Shown piece after piece: positions 30,530-37,682 of a stretch of 64,000 nucleotides of DNA. A program made the translations under genes and the position numbers. The stretch is taken from assembly GCA_025128025.1 (NCBI GenBank), contig JAHLYR010000065.1, positions 62,001-126,000 of the forward strand. The letters are read 5' to 3'. Numbering within the stretch: the first letter of the stretch is position 1; the number at the start of each line of letters is the position of its first letter. The notes below the pieces were generated by a model. It was not told where the DNA came from and made no database searches. It saw only the letters and a list, made by a program, of their open reading frames with translations. Source of the stretch: Synechococcus sp. CS-1330 (GTDB lineage Bacteria; Cyanobacteriota; Cyanobacteriia; PCC-6307; Cyanobiaceae).

Positions 30530-30613
30530 TGACGCTCTCACCCTGATGCCCAGGCGGCAGGGCACTGAAAGTGATAAACGACTCCCCCAGCTGTACTGCA
30601 CAGCGTCAGGGGT

Positions 30614-30757
30614 TCAATCCGGGTCGATGGGAACGGCTTTGTGCAGTTCGGCCAGGGTCATTTCCTGCCGCAGCTGCTCTTTGCGCTGATCAATGCTCTC
30701 CCGACGCTCAGGGCTGAAGTGCTTGGTGAGTTCAGAGAAGGAGCGGATTTCTGGCAT
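30614..30757 (-). CDS. Truncated XRE-antitoxin-like small protein
   Basis: 47 residues from the ATG at 30755-30757, whose A overlaps the upstream stop (TGATG). The sequence FSELTKHFSPERRESIDQRK, QLRQEMTLAELHKAV is that of the N-terminal part of HigA/XRE antitoxins, which then continue with a helix-turn-helix; here the frame ends at IDPD, so the DNA-binding part is missing. Either a decayed antitoxin or a minimal regulator. Its operon partner is a membrane protein, not a toxin. Confidence 0.6.
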   Translation of the reverse strand: MPEIRSFSELTKHFSPERRESIDQRKEQLRQEMTLAELHKAVPIDPD

Positions 30758-31044
30758 CAGAGAGGCCCCCTCACCGCGTAACCAACAATGGTTCCGATGA
30801 TGCCAAATCCCCACTTCTTGTCATCCTGGCTCGATGCCGAAGTGACAATAGAGACCATTGCAATCAGGAGCGCCGCAATCAGCCCCATTCGGAACCAATG
30901 CTCTCTTGTTTCCTTCTTGTGACGGTGTGCTTCTTCCTCTGCTGATTCTTCCCTTTCAGTCTTGTATTTCGAGGTCTTCCCGCCAGGCCCTGGGACCGAA
31001 AGGTCGTCTTCCGTCTTGAGGTTAAGAGGATCAGCGTTTGGCAT
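30757..31044 (-). CDS. Small two-helix membrane protein
   Basis: 95 residues. A charged N-terminal 45 residues (TEREESAEEEAHRHKKETRE) precede a membrane helix (MGLIAALLIAMVSIVTSA) and a second hydrophobic segment (GFGIIGTIVGYAVRG). Its stop overlaps the start of the truncated antitoxin-like gene. No family was recognised. Confidence 0.65.
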   Translation of the reverse strand: MPNADPLNLKTEDDLSVPGPGGKTSKYKTEREESAEEEAHRHKKETREHWFRMGLIAALLIAMVSIVTSASSQDDKKWGFGIIGTIVGYAVRGPL

Positions 31045-31064
31045 GGTGGAAGCCGGAGGTAGCT

Positions 31065-31265
31065 CTAGAGGGCGACGATTTGCCGACTCGCTCCCTCCGC
31101 AGACTGAAGAATGACAGCGCCACCTTGATTGACCTCAGCCCTGGCATGGGCGTAAAGAGCCATGGCGCGACGGATGATTTCGTTGCGCGTGGTTTCGTCT
31201 TCGCGCGCGAAGGCGTCCAAATCGCGCTGCAGATCTTCACTGACCCTGACCTCTAGGCGTGGCAT
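31065..31265 (-). CDS. Ribbon-helix-helix antitoxin-like regulator
   Basis: 66 residues. MPRLEVRVSEDLQRDLDAFA then EDETTRNEIIRRAMALYA is the classic CopG/ribbon-helix-helix opening; residues 40-66 continue as a short tail (NQGGAVILQSAEGASRQIV). It lies 21 bases upstream of the small membrane-protein gene in the same orientation. No toxin partner is obvious. Confidence 0.75.
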   Translation of the reverse strand: MPRLEVRVSEDLQRDLDAFAREDETTRNEIIRRAMALYAHARAEVNQGGAVILQSAEGASRQIVAL

Positions 31266-31456
31266 GGCTTCGCTACTAAAGACTGCGTGGGTGGTGGCGG
31301 CAGGCCCCGCATGAGCCTGGCCTGCCCCGGAAGTCTACCGGGAGCCAGCCGGAAGGTGGCCGGGACCGCAGTGGAGATTAGGGCATGGCACTCACGGCGA
31401 TCACCCCCCTCCAAGGAACCCGTAGGAGGGCACAGCAGGGGTACAAATCCGGCGAA

Positions 31457-31480
31457 CTGCTCACACTTCTGCTCACACCT
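31457..31480. repeat. Two 12-bp tandem repeats near the attachment site
   Basis: CTGCTCACACTT (31457-31468) followed directly by CTGCTCACACCT (31469-31480), 61 bases before the tRNA fragment. Short direct repeats next to a core site are often integrase arm-binding sites; that is a guess here. Confidence 0.4.
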
Positions 31481-31541
31481 GGCAGATTTCGCGCCGACAA
31501 ACGCAGTCAGGACATGGGTTTACGAGTCAACGACCGCAAGT

Positions 31542-31583
31542 CTTCTAAGCAGCCGGTCGTTGGTTCGAATCCAACAGGGGGCG
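31542..31583 (+). other. 3' fragment of tRNA-Arg(TCT), probable attachment site
   Basis: This 42-base stretch begins at CTTCTAA, the anticodon loop with anticodon TCT, and runs through the 3' anticodon stem, the variable loop, a perfect T-arm (GTTGGTTCGAATCCAAC) and the acceptor 3' strand AGGGGGC plus discriminator base. The matching 5' half (acceptor GCCCCCT and D-arm) is absent upstream. A tRNA 3' half without its 5' half is what remains at one end of an element integrated into a tRNA gene. Confidence 0.8.
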
Positions 31584-31589
31584 TTTCAA

Positions 31590-31685
31590 TCAGCTGCGGG
31601 GACGCAGCACCAGCCACACCACAAGCAGCAAGCTGGTGGTACTTACGGCCGTAAAAATCCAATCTGCGTAAGGAGTCCAGGGCAT
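31590..31685 (-). CDS. 31-residue single-helix membrane micro-protein, copy 2
   Basis: Starts MPWTPYADWIFTAVSTTS and ends VWLVLRPRS; same length and clear protein likeness to the frame at 5816-5911, with most differences conservative within the membrane helix. It lies 7 bases from the tRNA fragment and 21 bases downstream of the DUF6880 gene. Too short for standard annotation. Function unknown. Confidence 0.6.
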   Translation of the reverse strand: MPWTPYADWIFTAVSTTSLLLVVWLVLRPRS

Positions 31686-31705
31686 GGGCCCAGCCTGCCA
31701 GAGCC

Positions 31706-33046
31706 TCAGCGCTCCACCAGAGACCAGAAGCTCCATCGGCCGCCAAAGGCTTCCCGGACGCGACCCACGAAGCTCTCATGGCGCTCCACGCCCTTCCAGT
31801 CGTCGATGCGCGCTGCCAGCAGCTCACAGCTGCCCAGGTGCTCGGCGGCGTGCCGGTAGCGCTTGGTGCGGCCCGTCGACAGGGCAAAAACCAACATCGA
31901 CCGCAGCAGCACCGTGGCGGCCAGCGGCTGCTCAGCGCTGAGCCGCTCAGCCGCTGGGGCAAGGATTTCGTAGGCCTCACCATCCCAGTCGGGCCCATGG
32001 GCGAGCACTAGGCGCCCAGCCCGCGCCACTGCCGGCCAGCGCACAAAGAAATCGAGGGCCAGCAGCCGCATGGGATGGTCCTCTGCCACCGCAAAGGCCC
32101 GCTCCTCCGCCTCTACGTCCTCGAAGGCAGCAAGCCGTTTGAGGTGTTGGCGCAAATGGCTAGCCGAAAGGGTTTTGGCAAAACAAGCCCAACGCAACTG
32201 CTGAGCCTCGTCGTTGCGGCCCAGGGCCTCAAGCACGGCGATGCGGGTGTCGTCCCACTCGGGGGAATGCCAGGCAGCCGCAGCTCTGGCCGCCCCATCC
32301 AGCACAGCCAGGGCCTGCTGGCTGCGGCCCGCCTGCAGCAAATGGCCTGCCACATCCGCGGCGGTGGGGGGCCAGGCCAGTTGCTTGGCATCAAACTGGG
32401 CCACATAGCCATCCACATCACCCAGGCATTCAGCGATCTGCAGCAGGGCTGGGTGACCATCGCAGGCACCCCGCTCGCGGCAGCCTTGCTCGAGAAGTCG
32501 CAGGCCGGGATCGCCAAGGGCATCAGCCACCGCCGGGATCAAGTCGTCAAATTGGCCGTGGCCGTTTTCAAACACCAGCTCCAGCAGCTGCTCAGCCAGC
32601 GCTTCGGCGGGCACGGCGGCCGCGCTGGCCAGCGGCCCGAGGTCAACCACGGCCCGCTGGAACAGGCCAATCACGGTGCCCGTGCTGTCGGAGCAGCGAT
32701 CGAGCACACCATCTGCCAGCTCGAGAAAACGCAATAGCAACTCCAGAGCCAGCGGCGGATCCACTGCCGCCACCGGTCCAGCAATGGCCTGGTGCTGGGC
32801 CTCCAGCTCGAGCACCAAGGCTTTGCGCTTGCGCGAATCGACAAAGGTGGTGGCACGGGCCAGGGCTGCCAAGCGCTTGCGCACCTCCTGGGCCGCTCCG
32901 CCGGCACCCTCGGCCGCAGCTAGCGCTAGCCGCAAACGGCGCTGCATCACCGCACTGCCAGCGCTCACCTCAATCAGCAATTCGGCGAGGACGGCCGCGC
33001 CTAGCCCTTCGAGGTTTTTGGAATTAAGAGTGCGCTTGGCAGCCAT
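31706..33046 (-). CDS. DUF6880-family protein
   Basis: 446 residues. The N-terminus (TLNSKNLEGLGAAVLAELLI, then RRLRLALAAAEGAGGAAQEV, RKRLAALARATTFVD) is the signature of DUF6880 proteins. The rest is helical-repeat-like (LLQIAECLGDVDGYVAQFDA, AVLEALGRNDEAQQLRWACF, LLALDFFVRWPAVARAGRLV), typical of TPR-type superhelices. No function is established for the family. Its start overlaps the LysR-type gene by 46 bases. This is the first host gene beyond the island. Confidence 0.8.
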   Translation of the reverse strand: MAAKRTLNSKNLEGLGAAVLAELLIEVSAGSAVMQRRLRLALAAAEGAGGAAQEVRKRLAALARATTFVDSRKRKALVLELEAQHQAIAGPVAAVDPPLALELLLRFLELADGVLDRCSDSTGTVIGLFQRAVVDLGPLASAAAVPAEALAEQLLELVFENGHGQFDDLIPAVADALGDPGLRLLEQGCRERGACDGHPALLQIAECLGDVDGYVAQFDAKQLAWPPTAADVAGHLLQAGRSQQALAVLDGAARAAAAWHSPEWDDTRIAVLEALGRNDEAQQLRWACFAKTLSASHLRQHLKRLAAFEDVEAEERAFAVAEDHPMRLLALDFFVRWPAVARAGRLVLAHGPDWDGEAYEILAPAAERLSAEQPLAATVLLRSMLVFALSTGRTKRYRHAAEHLGSCELLAARIDDWKGVERHESFVGRVREAFGGRWSFWSLVER

Positions 33047-33969
33047 TGCTCTTTAAAGGGCTGGTCGCTTGGAGTTGCACTTGGGTGCTCGACCCCGTCT
33101 AACACCACCAGCTCTGGAGCGGCGCCGGCGAGGCTCTGCAAACGCGAACGAAGTTCCGCCAGCAACTGCAGCGTTTGGGGCGCATGCTCGTATTGCCTGG
33201 GCACCAAGAGGGCATCGCCAACCTCTAAAGGCAGCTCTAGGGGCAGCACCCTGCAGCAATCGTCATTTAGAAGTAAGGAGAGGGGAGTTGCGAAGCCAAC
33301 AAGGAGATCTTCACTATTAATTTGACCAAGCCAGGAAGGATTACGAATCGGTTCTGAGGTGCCGCCGTTCCACAAGCCACAGGCTGCCAGCACAGCCTGA
33401 AATTTAGGGAAAGCGCCATCAGGCAGGGGCATACAGGGATAGCCAGCCACATCAGCAAACGTCACCTGCTCACCAAGCTCCAGCAACGGGTGAGCTTGAT
33501 CGACCACCAGCCAAATCGGCATTCGGCTCAAGCCAATGCAAGCAATGGTGGGGTCAGTGGCAGCTGGCACATCTGGATAGGAAGCGACCCAGGCATCGAT
33601 CACCCCGTCCCTCAGCAGCTGCAGCGGCCTTTCGTATTCATAAAAGTGAAAACATCCGGCAATCCAACCTGCTGGAGCCGGCGAACAGAGCAACGGGCCA
33701 GACCAGTGCTGCGCCTCCAGACGCAAAGGCCTGCCACGGGTCCACCGCACCGCCTGGTGAACGCGGCGCTCAAGATTTAGCAGTGTCGTATCACCATTGA
33801 GGCGCCACTCGGAACCTCGCCTGGCCAGGGAGAGGCCAAAAACGTCGGCGCACTTGCGACTCAGGCGACTCACGCTGGACTGACCGATCTGAAGCTTTGC
33901 CTCAACCTGATGGCCCGTGCGAAGCCAAATCAGGCCGTCTAAAGCAGCTAGCGATTCAAGCTCGACCAA
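33001..33969 (-). CDS. LysR-type regulator, paralogue 1
   Basis: 322 residues. The N-terminal winged helix is visible but divergent (LESLAALDGLIWLRTGHQVE, then LQIGQSSVSRLSRKCADVFG). The rest has the two-lobed ligand-binding layout of LysR proteins (GRPLRLEAQHWSGPLLCSP, IACIGLSRMPIWLVVDQAHP, GFATPLSLLLNDDCCRVLPL). A close paralogue lies just upstream in the same orientation. The 46-base overlap with the DUF6880 gene suggests co-transcription. Ligand and targets unknown. Confidence 0.75.
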   Translation of the reverse strand: MVELESLAALDGLIWLRTGHQVEAKLQIGQSSVSRLSRKCADVFGLSLARRGSEWRLNGDTTLLNLERRVHQAVRWTRGRPLRLEAQHWSGPLLCSPAPAGWIAGCFHFYEYERPLQLLRDGVIDAWVASYPDVPAATDPTIACIGLSRMPIWLVVDQAHPLLELGEQVTFADVAGYPCMPLPDGAFPKFQAVLAACGLWNGGTSEPIRNPSWLGQINSEDLLVGFATPLSLLLNDDCCRVLPLELPLEVGDALLVPRQYEHAPQTLQLLAELRSRLQSLAGAAPELVVLDGVEHPSATPSDQPFKEQWLPSALLIPKTSKG

Positions 33970-34070
33970 TCCACCGCCCCCCCCGCAAATTCACTTAATT
34001 ATGCCGCAAAAAAGCAAAAACACTAAATCGAGCGTAGCGAACTGAGCAAAATCTTGCAGTATCTGCATAA

Positions 34071-35000
34071 TTAACCATTTACGGCCTGCTTGTGCAGCTG
34101 GATATCGCCGTGGCGCTCAGCTAAACCAGCGAGACGGGAAAGCAGCAAAGCCTGCAAGGAAAACAAACGGGGATGATCAATAAAATCTCGGCGGCATACA
34201 AGCACCTCCCCAGAGGAAAATGGCAACTCAAGGGGAAGCTTGACTAGATCACCCCCAGAAACTTCCATACTGAGCGAAGTGGCATAGCCGATAGTGAGCT
34301 CCGCCTCCGTTTTTCCCTCCCAATTTTCACGCTTATAGCGAAACATTCGCACGTGATCATTCCAGAAGCCGAGCTTCTTTAAGCAAGCCTCAACTTGGGG
34401 ATAGCACCCTGGTGGCAGGCCAAGGGTTGGATATTGGGCAATATCAGCAAAGGACAGCTGGGCTTGATCAATCAAAGGATGACCCGGCCTAACGACAAAA
34501 AATACCGGCATCTTCGATAGCGCAATCGAAGTCAGCTCGGGGTCGCCGGCAGGGGGGCAATCAGGCAAGCCGGTGAGGCAGGCATCAACAATCCGCTCCC
34601 TAACCAGCTGAAAATTACGCGGCACTCCAACAATATTGGCAAGGCCAAGAATCCAACTATCTGGCACAGGAGTGCACAACAAGGGGCCTGACCAATAGGT
34701 AGCCTCCAGGCGCAGGGGCCGACGCCCCTGCCACCTCGCCACTTGATGAACGCAGCGCTCCAGCGCCAAGATCGTCGAATCGCCAACGGTGTTCCACTCG
34801 CCCTCGATGCGTTGGAAGTCAAGACCAAAAAGATCCAGACATTTTCGCGATTGCCTGCTGACGGTGGCCTGACTTAGGCCGAAGCGCTTAGAGACCTCTT
34901 CACACGTACGCAGCCACTGCAGGGCATCGAGCGCCGTAAGCGCATCAAGATCAACCAAGAAAGTAAAGTAGACAAGATAGCCTAAGCCAATTTGGTCCAC
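34071..35000 (-). CDS. LysR-type regulator, paralogue 2
   Basis: 309 residues as read from 35000; comparison with the paralogue suggests a shorter start at a TTG near 34956-34958 (LVDLDALTALDALQWLR). Winged helix: EVSKRFGLSQATVSRQSRK, CLDLFGL. Effector domain: RRPLRLEATYWSGPLLCTPV, TSIALSKMPVFFVVRPGHPL, LTIGYATSLSMEVSGGDL. It shares many short blocks with the gene at 33001-33969, so the two arose by tandem duplication. A 100-base AT-rich gap (33970-34070) separates them. Confidence 0.75.
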   Translation of the reverse strand: MDQIGLGYLVYFTFLVDLDALTALDALQWLRTCEEVSKRFGLSQATVSRQSRKCLDLFGLDFQRIEGEWNTVGDSTILALERCVHQVARWQGRRPLRLEATYWSGPLLCTPVPDSWILGLANIVGVPRNFQLVRERIVDACLTGLPDCPPAGDPELTSIALSKMPVFFVVRPGHPLIDQAQLSFADIAQYPTLGLPPGCYPQVEACLKKLGFWNDHVRMFRYKRENWEGKTEAELTIGYATSLSMEVSGGDLVKLPLELPFSSGEVLVCRRDFIDHPRLFSLQALLLSRLAGLAERHGDIQLHKQAVNG

Positions 35001-35074
35001 TTTTAGGCCAAGCTGATCAGGTCAACTTTGACGCCTAAAATTGCTTCAAATATCCGAAGAATTAGTTAAATCCA

Positions 35075-35608
35075 ATGCCCAGTAGCGGAATTCCCAGTGG
35101 CGACCAGGCACTGGCGCTCGAGCGGCTCAGCCGTCGCCAGGGCTCCGGGCTTACGGCAGAGCAACTGTTTGGCCGCTGGCGGCTCCAGCTGCTCTGGAGC
35201 AAGGGCAGGGCCCAACCCAACCCCGCCACGGCAGCCCTGCTTCGGGGCCTGCAGGCAAGTCTGAGCATCGCCACTCAAGATGCCCCTTCACTGGAAAGGG
35301 GTGATCTGACGGTGGTTAACAGCGTTCAGCTCGGGGCGTTGCAGCTGCGCTTCAGCGGTAGCGGCAAACTGCGGGGCCGCAGGCCGTTATTGGAGTTTTG
35401 GTTTGACCAGCTGGAATTGCGGCTCGGTCGCCAAAGCCTCTGGCGCCAAGCGATCAGCCGCCAGCCGGAGCCGCGACGGCGCCCATTTTTCGCCCTGATC
35501 GCTCGCTCAGGCGCCGCAGACAATGGCTGGCTGCTGGCCAGGGGGCGGGGCGGCGGATTAGCCCTGTGGGTTCTCGATACCCAGCTAGAAAAAGCCAGCG
35601 ACGCCTAG
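35075..35608 (+). CDS. Conserved cyanobacterial-type hypothetical protein
   Basis: 177 residues from the ATG at 35075. LTAEQLFGRWRLQLLWSKGR near the start and later IQLGALQLRFSGSGKLRG-like and LEFWFDQLELRLG, FFALIARSGAADNGWLLARG are reminiscent of small lipocalin/fibrillin-like plastid-lipid-associated proteins of cyanobacteria, but the match is weak. It is divergent from the LysR gene and its last four bases overlap the end of the convergent gene at 35605. Function unknown. Confidence 0.6.
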   Translation: MPSSGIPSGDQALALERLSRRQGSGLTAEQLFGRWRLQLLWSKGRAQPNPATAALLRGLQASLSIATQDAPSLERGDLTVVNSVQLGALQLRFSGSGKLRGRRPLLEFWFDQLELRLGRQSLWRQAISRQPEPRRRPFFALIARSGAADNGWLLARGRGGGLALWVLDTQLEKASDA

Positions 35609-35838
35609 AGGCCGGCGCTCAACTCCCGCTGCAGCAAGGCGAATAGATAATCGGGCTCGCGATATTGAGTCGGCAGGCAATTGTGCAGGATCTCCAGCCT
35701 CTGCCAGCAAACCGTACGGCGCACTTTGGCGATCGTCTTGCCCTCGCGAATCAACAGGCGCATTGCCTTGCAATAAAGCGGATAGTTCGCTTCCAATTCA
35801 CCAATGGTGAGACTTGGTGCGGGGAGGGAGGTGGTCAT
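35605..35838 (-). CDS. Small conserved hypothetical protein
   Basis: 77 residues from the ATG at 35836-35838 (MTTSLPAPSLTIGELEANYP). The sequence is helical and basic (LYCKAMRLLIREGKTIAKVR, RTVCWQRLEILHNCLPTQYR, YLFALLQRELSAGL). An upstream extension of the frame to 35934 covers the GTCCCC hairpin region and is not used. No family is recognised. Confidence 0.65.
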   Translation of the reverse strand: MTTSLPAPSLTIGELEANYPLYCKAMRLLIREGKTIAKVRRTVCWQRLEILHNCLPTQYREPDYLFALLQRELSAGL

Positions 35839-35915
35839 GGCACTCAGGGCTGGGCGGCCGCAAAGAACCCGATAGGGCCCTGGATTGAGTGTGCGCTGCT
35901 GGGCAGGTTTACCGA

Positions 35916-35932
35916 GTCCCCCATACGGGGAC
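35916..35932. promoter_or_regulatory. Palindromic hairpin GTCCCC-N5-GGGGAC
   Basis: Perfect 6-bp stem in the gap between the NarL-type regulator (stop 35947) and the upstream side of the 77-residue gene. A hairpin with the same arms lies at 59519-59534. Confidence 0.45.
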
Positions 35933-35946
35933 AATATGTAAAGCGC

Positions 35947-36633
35947 TCAGAGCTGCACCATGCCGCAGCGCATGCCCTTGAGCACGGCCTGCAACCTGTT
36001 ATTGACGTCGAGGGTCTTTAGCAGTCGCTTGGTGTAGGTCTTGGCGGTTTCCTCGCTCACCACCAGTCGCTCAGCAATTTCCCGATCGGTGAGGCCGCTG
36101 GCCAGCAGATCCAGCACTTCGTATTCGCGCTTAGTGAGCCGCGGGCAACTCAGGTAGGGCAGGGTGCCGGAACGCAGCGAAGGGCTGCGGTAGGAGTGCT
36201 GCCCCATCACCGCCAGCACCGCTGCCTGCAGGGGCCGCTGATCGCCGATGAAATCGGCTTCCGCCACTACGGCCTCCAGCCAGGAAGCCTCAACGTATTG
36301 GGCCGGAATCACATCCCCCAGGGCCAGCACTACCACCCGCAAGCCCTGATGGGCACTGCGCGCCTTGCGGGTGAGCTCGAAGCCATTGCCGTCCTCCAGG
36401 TAGTCGGTGCAGATCAGCAGCTCGTAGGGCTCCCGCGCCAGGTAGGCCAGGCAGGTGGCCTCATCGGTGACGGCACAGCCGATGCGGGTGCGATCTTGAA
36501 AGCTCTCGCACACTGATCGCAACAGGAAGCGGCCCTTCATGGCGATCGCCACCTTGCCGCTGACCGCCACTGACAACAGCACCTGGTCGAGGGTGGTGCC
36601 CTCCAGGCTGCTCAGAAAAGGGGTGAGATCCAT
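35947..36633 (-). CDS. NarL/LuxR-type response regulator
   Basis: 228 residues. The N-terminal receiver-like domain is degenerate: a DYLEDGNGFELTRKARS segment holds the position of the phosphoacceptor and RVVVLALGDVIPAQYVEASW the switch helix. The C-terminal LuxR HTH is intact: LTKREYEVLDLLASGLTDRE, IAERLVVSEETAKTYTKRLL, KTLDVNNRLQAV. The start ATG at 36631-36633 lies 54 bases downstream of the hypE stop; both genes are on the minus strand. Control of the nearby hydrogenase genes is possible but not shown. Confidence 0.8.
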   Translation of the reverse strand: MDLTPFLSSLEGTTLDQVLLSVAVSGKVAIAMKGRFLLRSVCESFQDRTRIGCAVTDEATCLAYLAREPYELLICTDYLEDGNGFELTRKARSAHQGLRVVVLALGDVIPAQYVEASWLEAVVAEADFIGDQRPLQAAVLAVMGQHSYRSPSLRSGTLPYLSCPRLTKREYEVLDLLASGLTDREIAERLVVSEETAKTYTKRLLKTLDVNNRLQAVLKGMRCGMVQL

Positions 36634-36686
36634 CGACCCACAACTCTTGGCAGGGGCGTTAGATCACACTAAGACAGCTGGCGGGC

Positions 36687-37682
36687 TCAGCAAATGCGGG
36701 GCAGCAGCTCGCCGCTGAGGGGCAGCAGCAGACGCTCGGTGCCAAAAGAAGTGGTGAGCAGCACCCGCGCTCCCCTGCTGGCCGCCCGGACACTGCCGAT
36801 CCAGGCGCCGCCGCTGGCCTCCAGTAGGGCCTGAGCCTGATCGCGGGCCGATGGCGGCACCACCACCACAAAGCGACCCTCATTGGCCAGGTGCAAGGGT
36901 TCAAAGCCCAGCAGCTCACAGGTACGCGCCACGGGCTCCAGCACCGGTAGGCGCGCCTCCTCAATCGCCAGCTCCACCGCGGCCGCCTCCGCTAGCTCCT
37001 GGAGAGCACTGGCCAGGCCGCCGCGGGTGAGGTCGCGCAGGCAGTGAATCACCACGCCGGCCTCCAGCAGGGACCGCACCTGGGGCCAGAGGGGCGCGCA
37101 GTCGCTGAGCACGGGCGGCACCAGAGCCAGCCCATGGCGGGCGGCCAGGATTGCCACGCCATGGCGGCCAAGATCGCCGCTCAGCAGCAGCTGATCGCCC
37201 GGGCGAATCGCCGTGGGGTGTATTGGCGCCGGCGCCTGCACCACCCCGATGCCACTGGTGGTGATGAATATGCCGTCAGCCTTGCCCCGTTCCACCACCT
37301 TGGTGTCGCCGGTAACGATCGTGAGCTCGCAGGCCCGCGCAGCCGCAGCCATCGAGGCCACCAGGCGCCGCAGCAGCGCCAGCGGCAAGCCCTCCTCCAG
37401 CAGCAGCGCCACACTCAGATGCAGGGGCCGGGCCCCTGCCATCGCCAGATCATTGGCGGTGCCGATCACCGCCAGGCTGCCGATGTCGCCACCGGGAAAT
37501 TCCAGCGGCTGCACCACATAGCCGTCGGTGCTGAAAGCGAGCGGGCCGGGTGGCAATTCGAGTCGGGCCGCATCGTGCAGCACCTGGGCCGGATCGGCGT
37601 AGAGGGCCCGCAGCTCCTGGTTGATCAGCTGCTGCATCAGGGTGCCGCCGCCGCCATGGGCCAGCTGGATGCAGTCGCTCAT
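36687..37682 (-). CDS. hypE: [NiFe]-hydrogenase maturation protein HypE
   Basis: 331 residues, family length. HypE uses ATP to dehydrate the thiocarboxamide on its C-terminal Cys to a thiocyanate, giving the CN ligands of the NiFe site. Visible features: LAHGGGGTLMQQLINQELRA at the start, FSTDGYVVQPLEFPGGDIGS and GTANDLAMAGARPLHLSVAL of the ATP-binding AIRS fold, DGIFITTSGIGVVQ, and the C-terminal LLPRIC with the terminal Cys. Its start overlaps the hypD stop (ATGA). Confidence 0.96.
   Translation of the reverse strand: MSDCIQLAHGGGGTLMQQLINQELRALYADPAQVLHDAARLELPPGPLAFSTDGYVVQPLEFPGGDIGSLAVIGTANDLAMAGARPLHLSVALLLEEGLPLALLRRLVASMAAAARACELTIVTGDTKVVERGKADGIFITTSGIGVVQAPAPIHPTAIRPGDQLLLSGDLGRHGVAILAARHGLALVPPVLSDCAPLWPQVRSLLEAGVVIHCLRDLTRGGLASALQELAEAAAVELAIEEARLPVLEPVARTCELLGFEPLHLANEGRFVVVVPPSARDQAQALLEASGGAWIGSVRAASRGARVLLTTSFGTERLLLPLSGELLPRIC

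Larger units (their letters stand above)
1..31583. mobile_element. Prophage or phage-derived island, left end outside window
   Basis: The segment carries recognisable tailed-phage genes: terminase small and large subunits, portal, scaffold, major capsid and tail-like proteins on the minus strand, and replication and regulatory genes on both sides of a divergent control region near 25.25 kb. The right boundary is set at a 3' tRNA-Arg fragment (31542-31583), after which ordinary host genes follow. Non-phage cassettes (three toxin-antitoxin pairs, a transporter, an AT-rich three-gene block) lie between the virion genes. No integrase or transposase is seen. Whether the element can still form particles cannot be judged from sequence alone. 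Confidence 0.85.

Noticed and set aside
31287-31859. 190-residue plus-strand frame across the attachment site
   Set aside because: It runs through the tRNA fragment (reading SLVRIQQGAF, typical of translated tRNA 3' ends) and the micro-protein; not a gene.
31507-31998. 163-residue minus-strand frame ending in VGFEPTTGC
   Set aside because: The ending is the usual translation of a tRNA T-arm on the opposite strand; the rest is a shadow of the DUF6880 gene.
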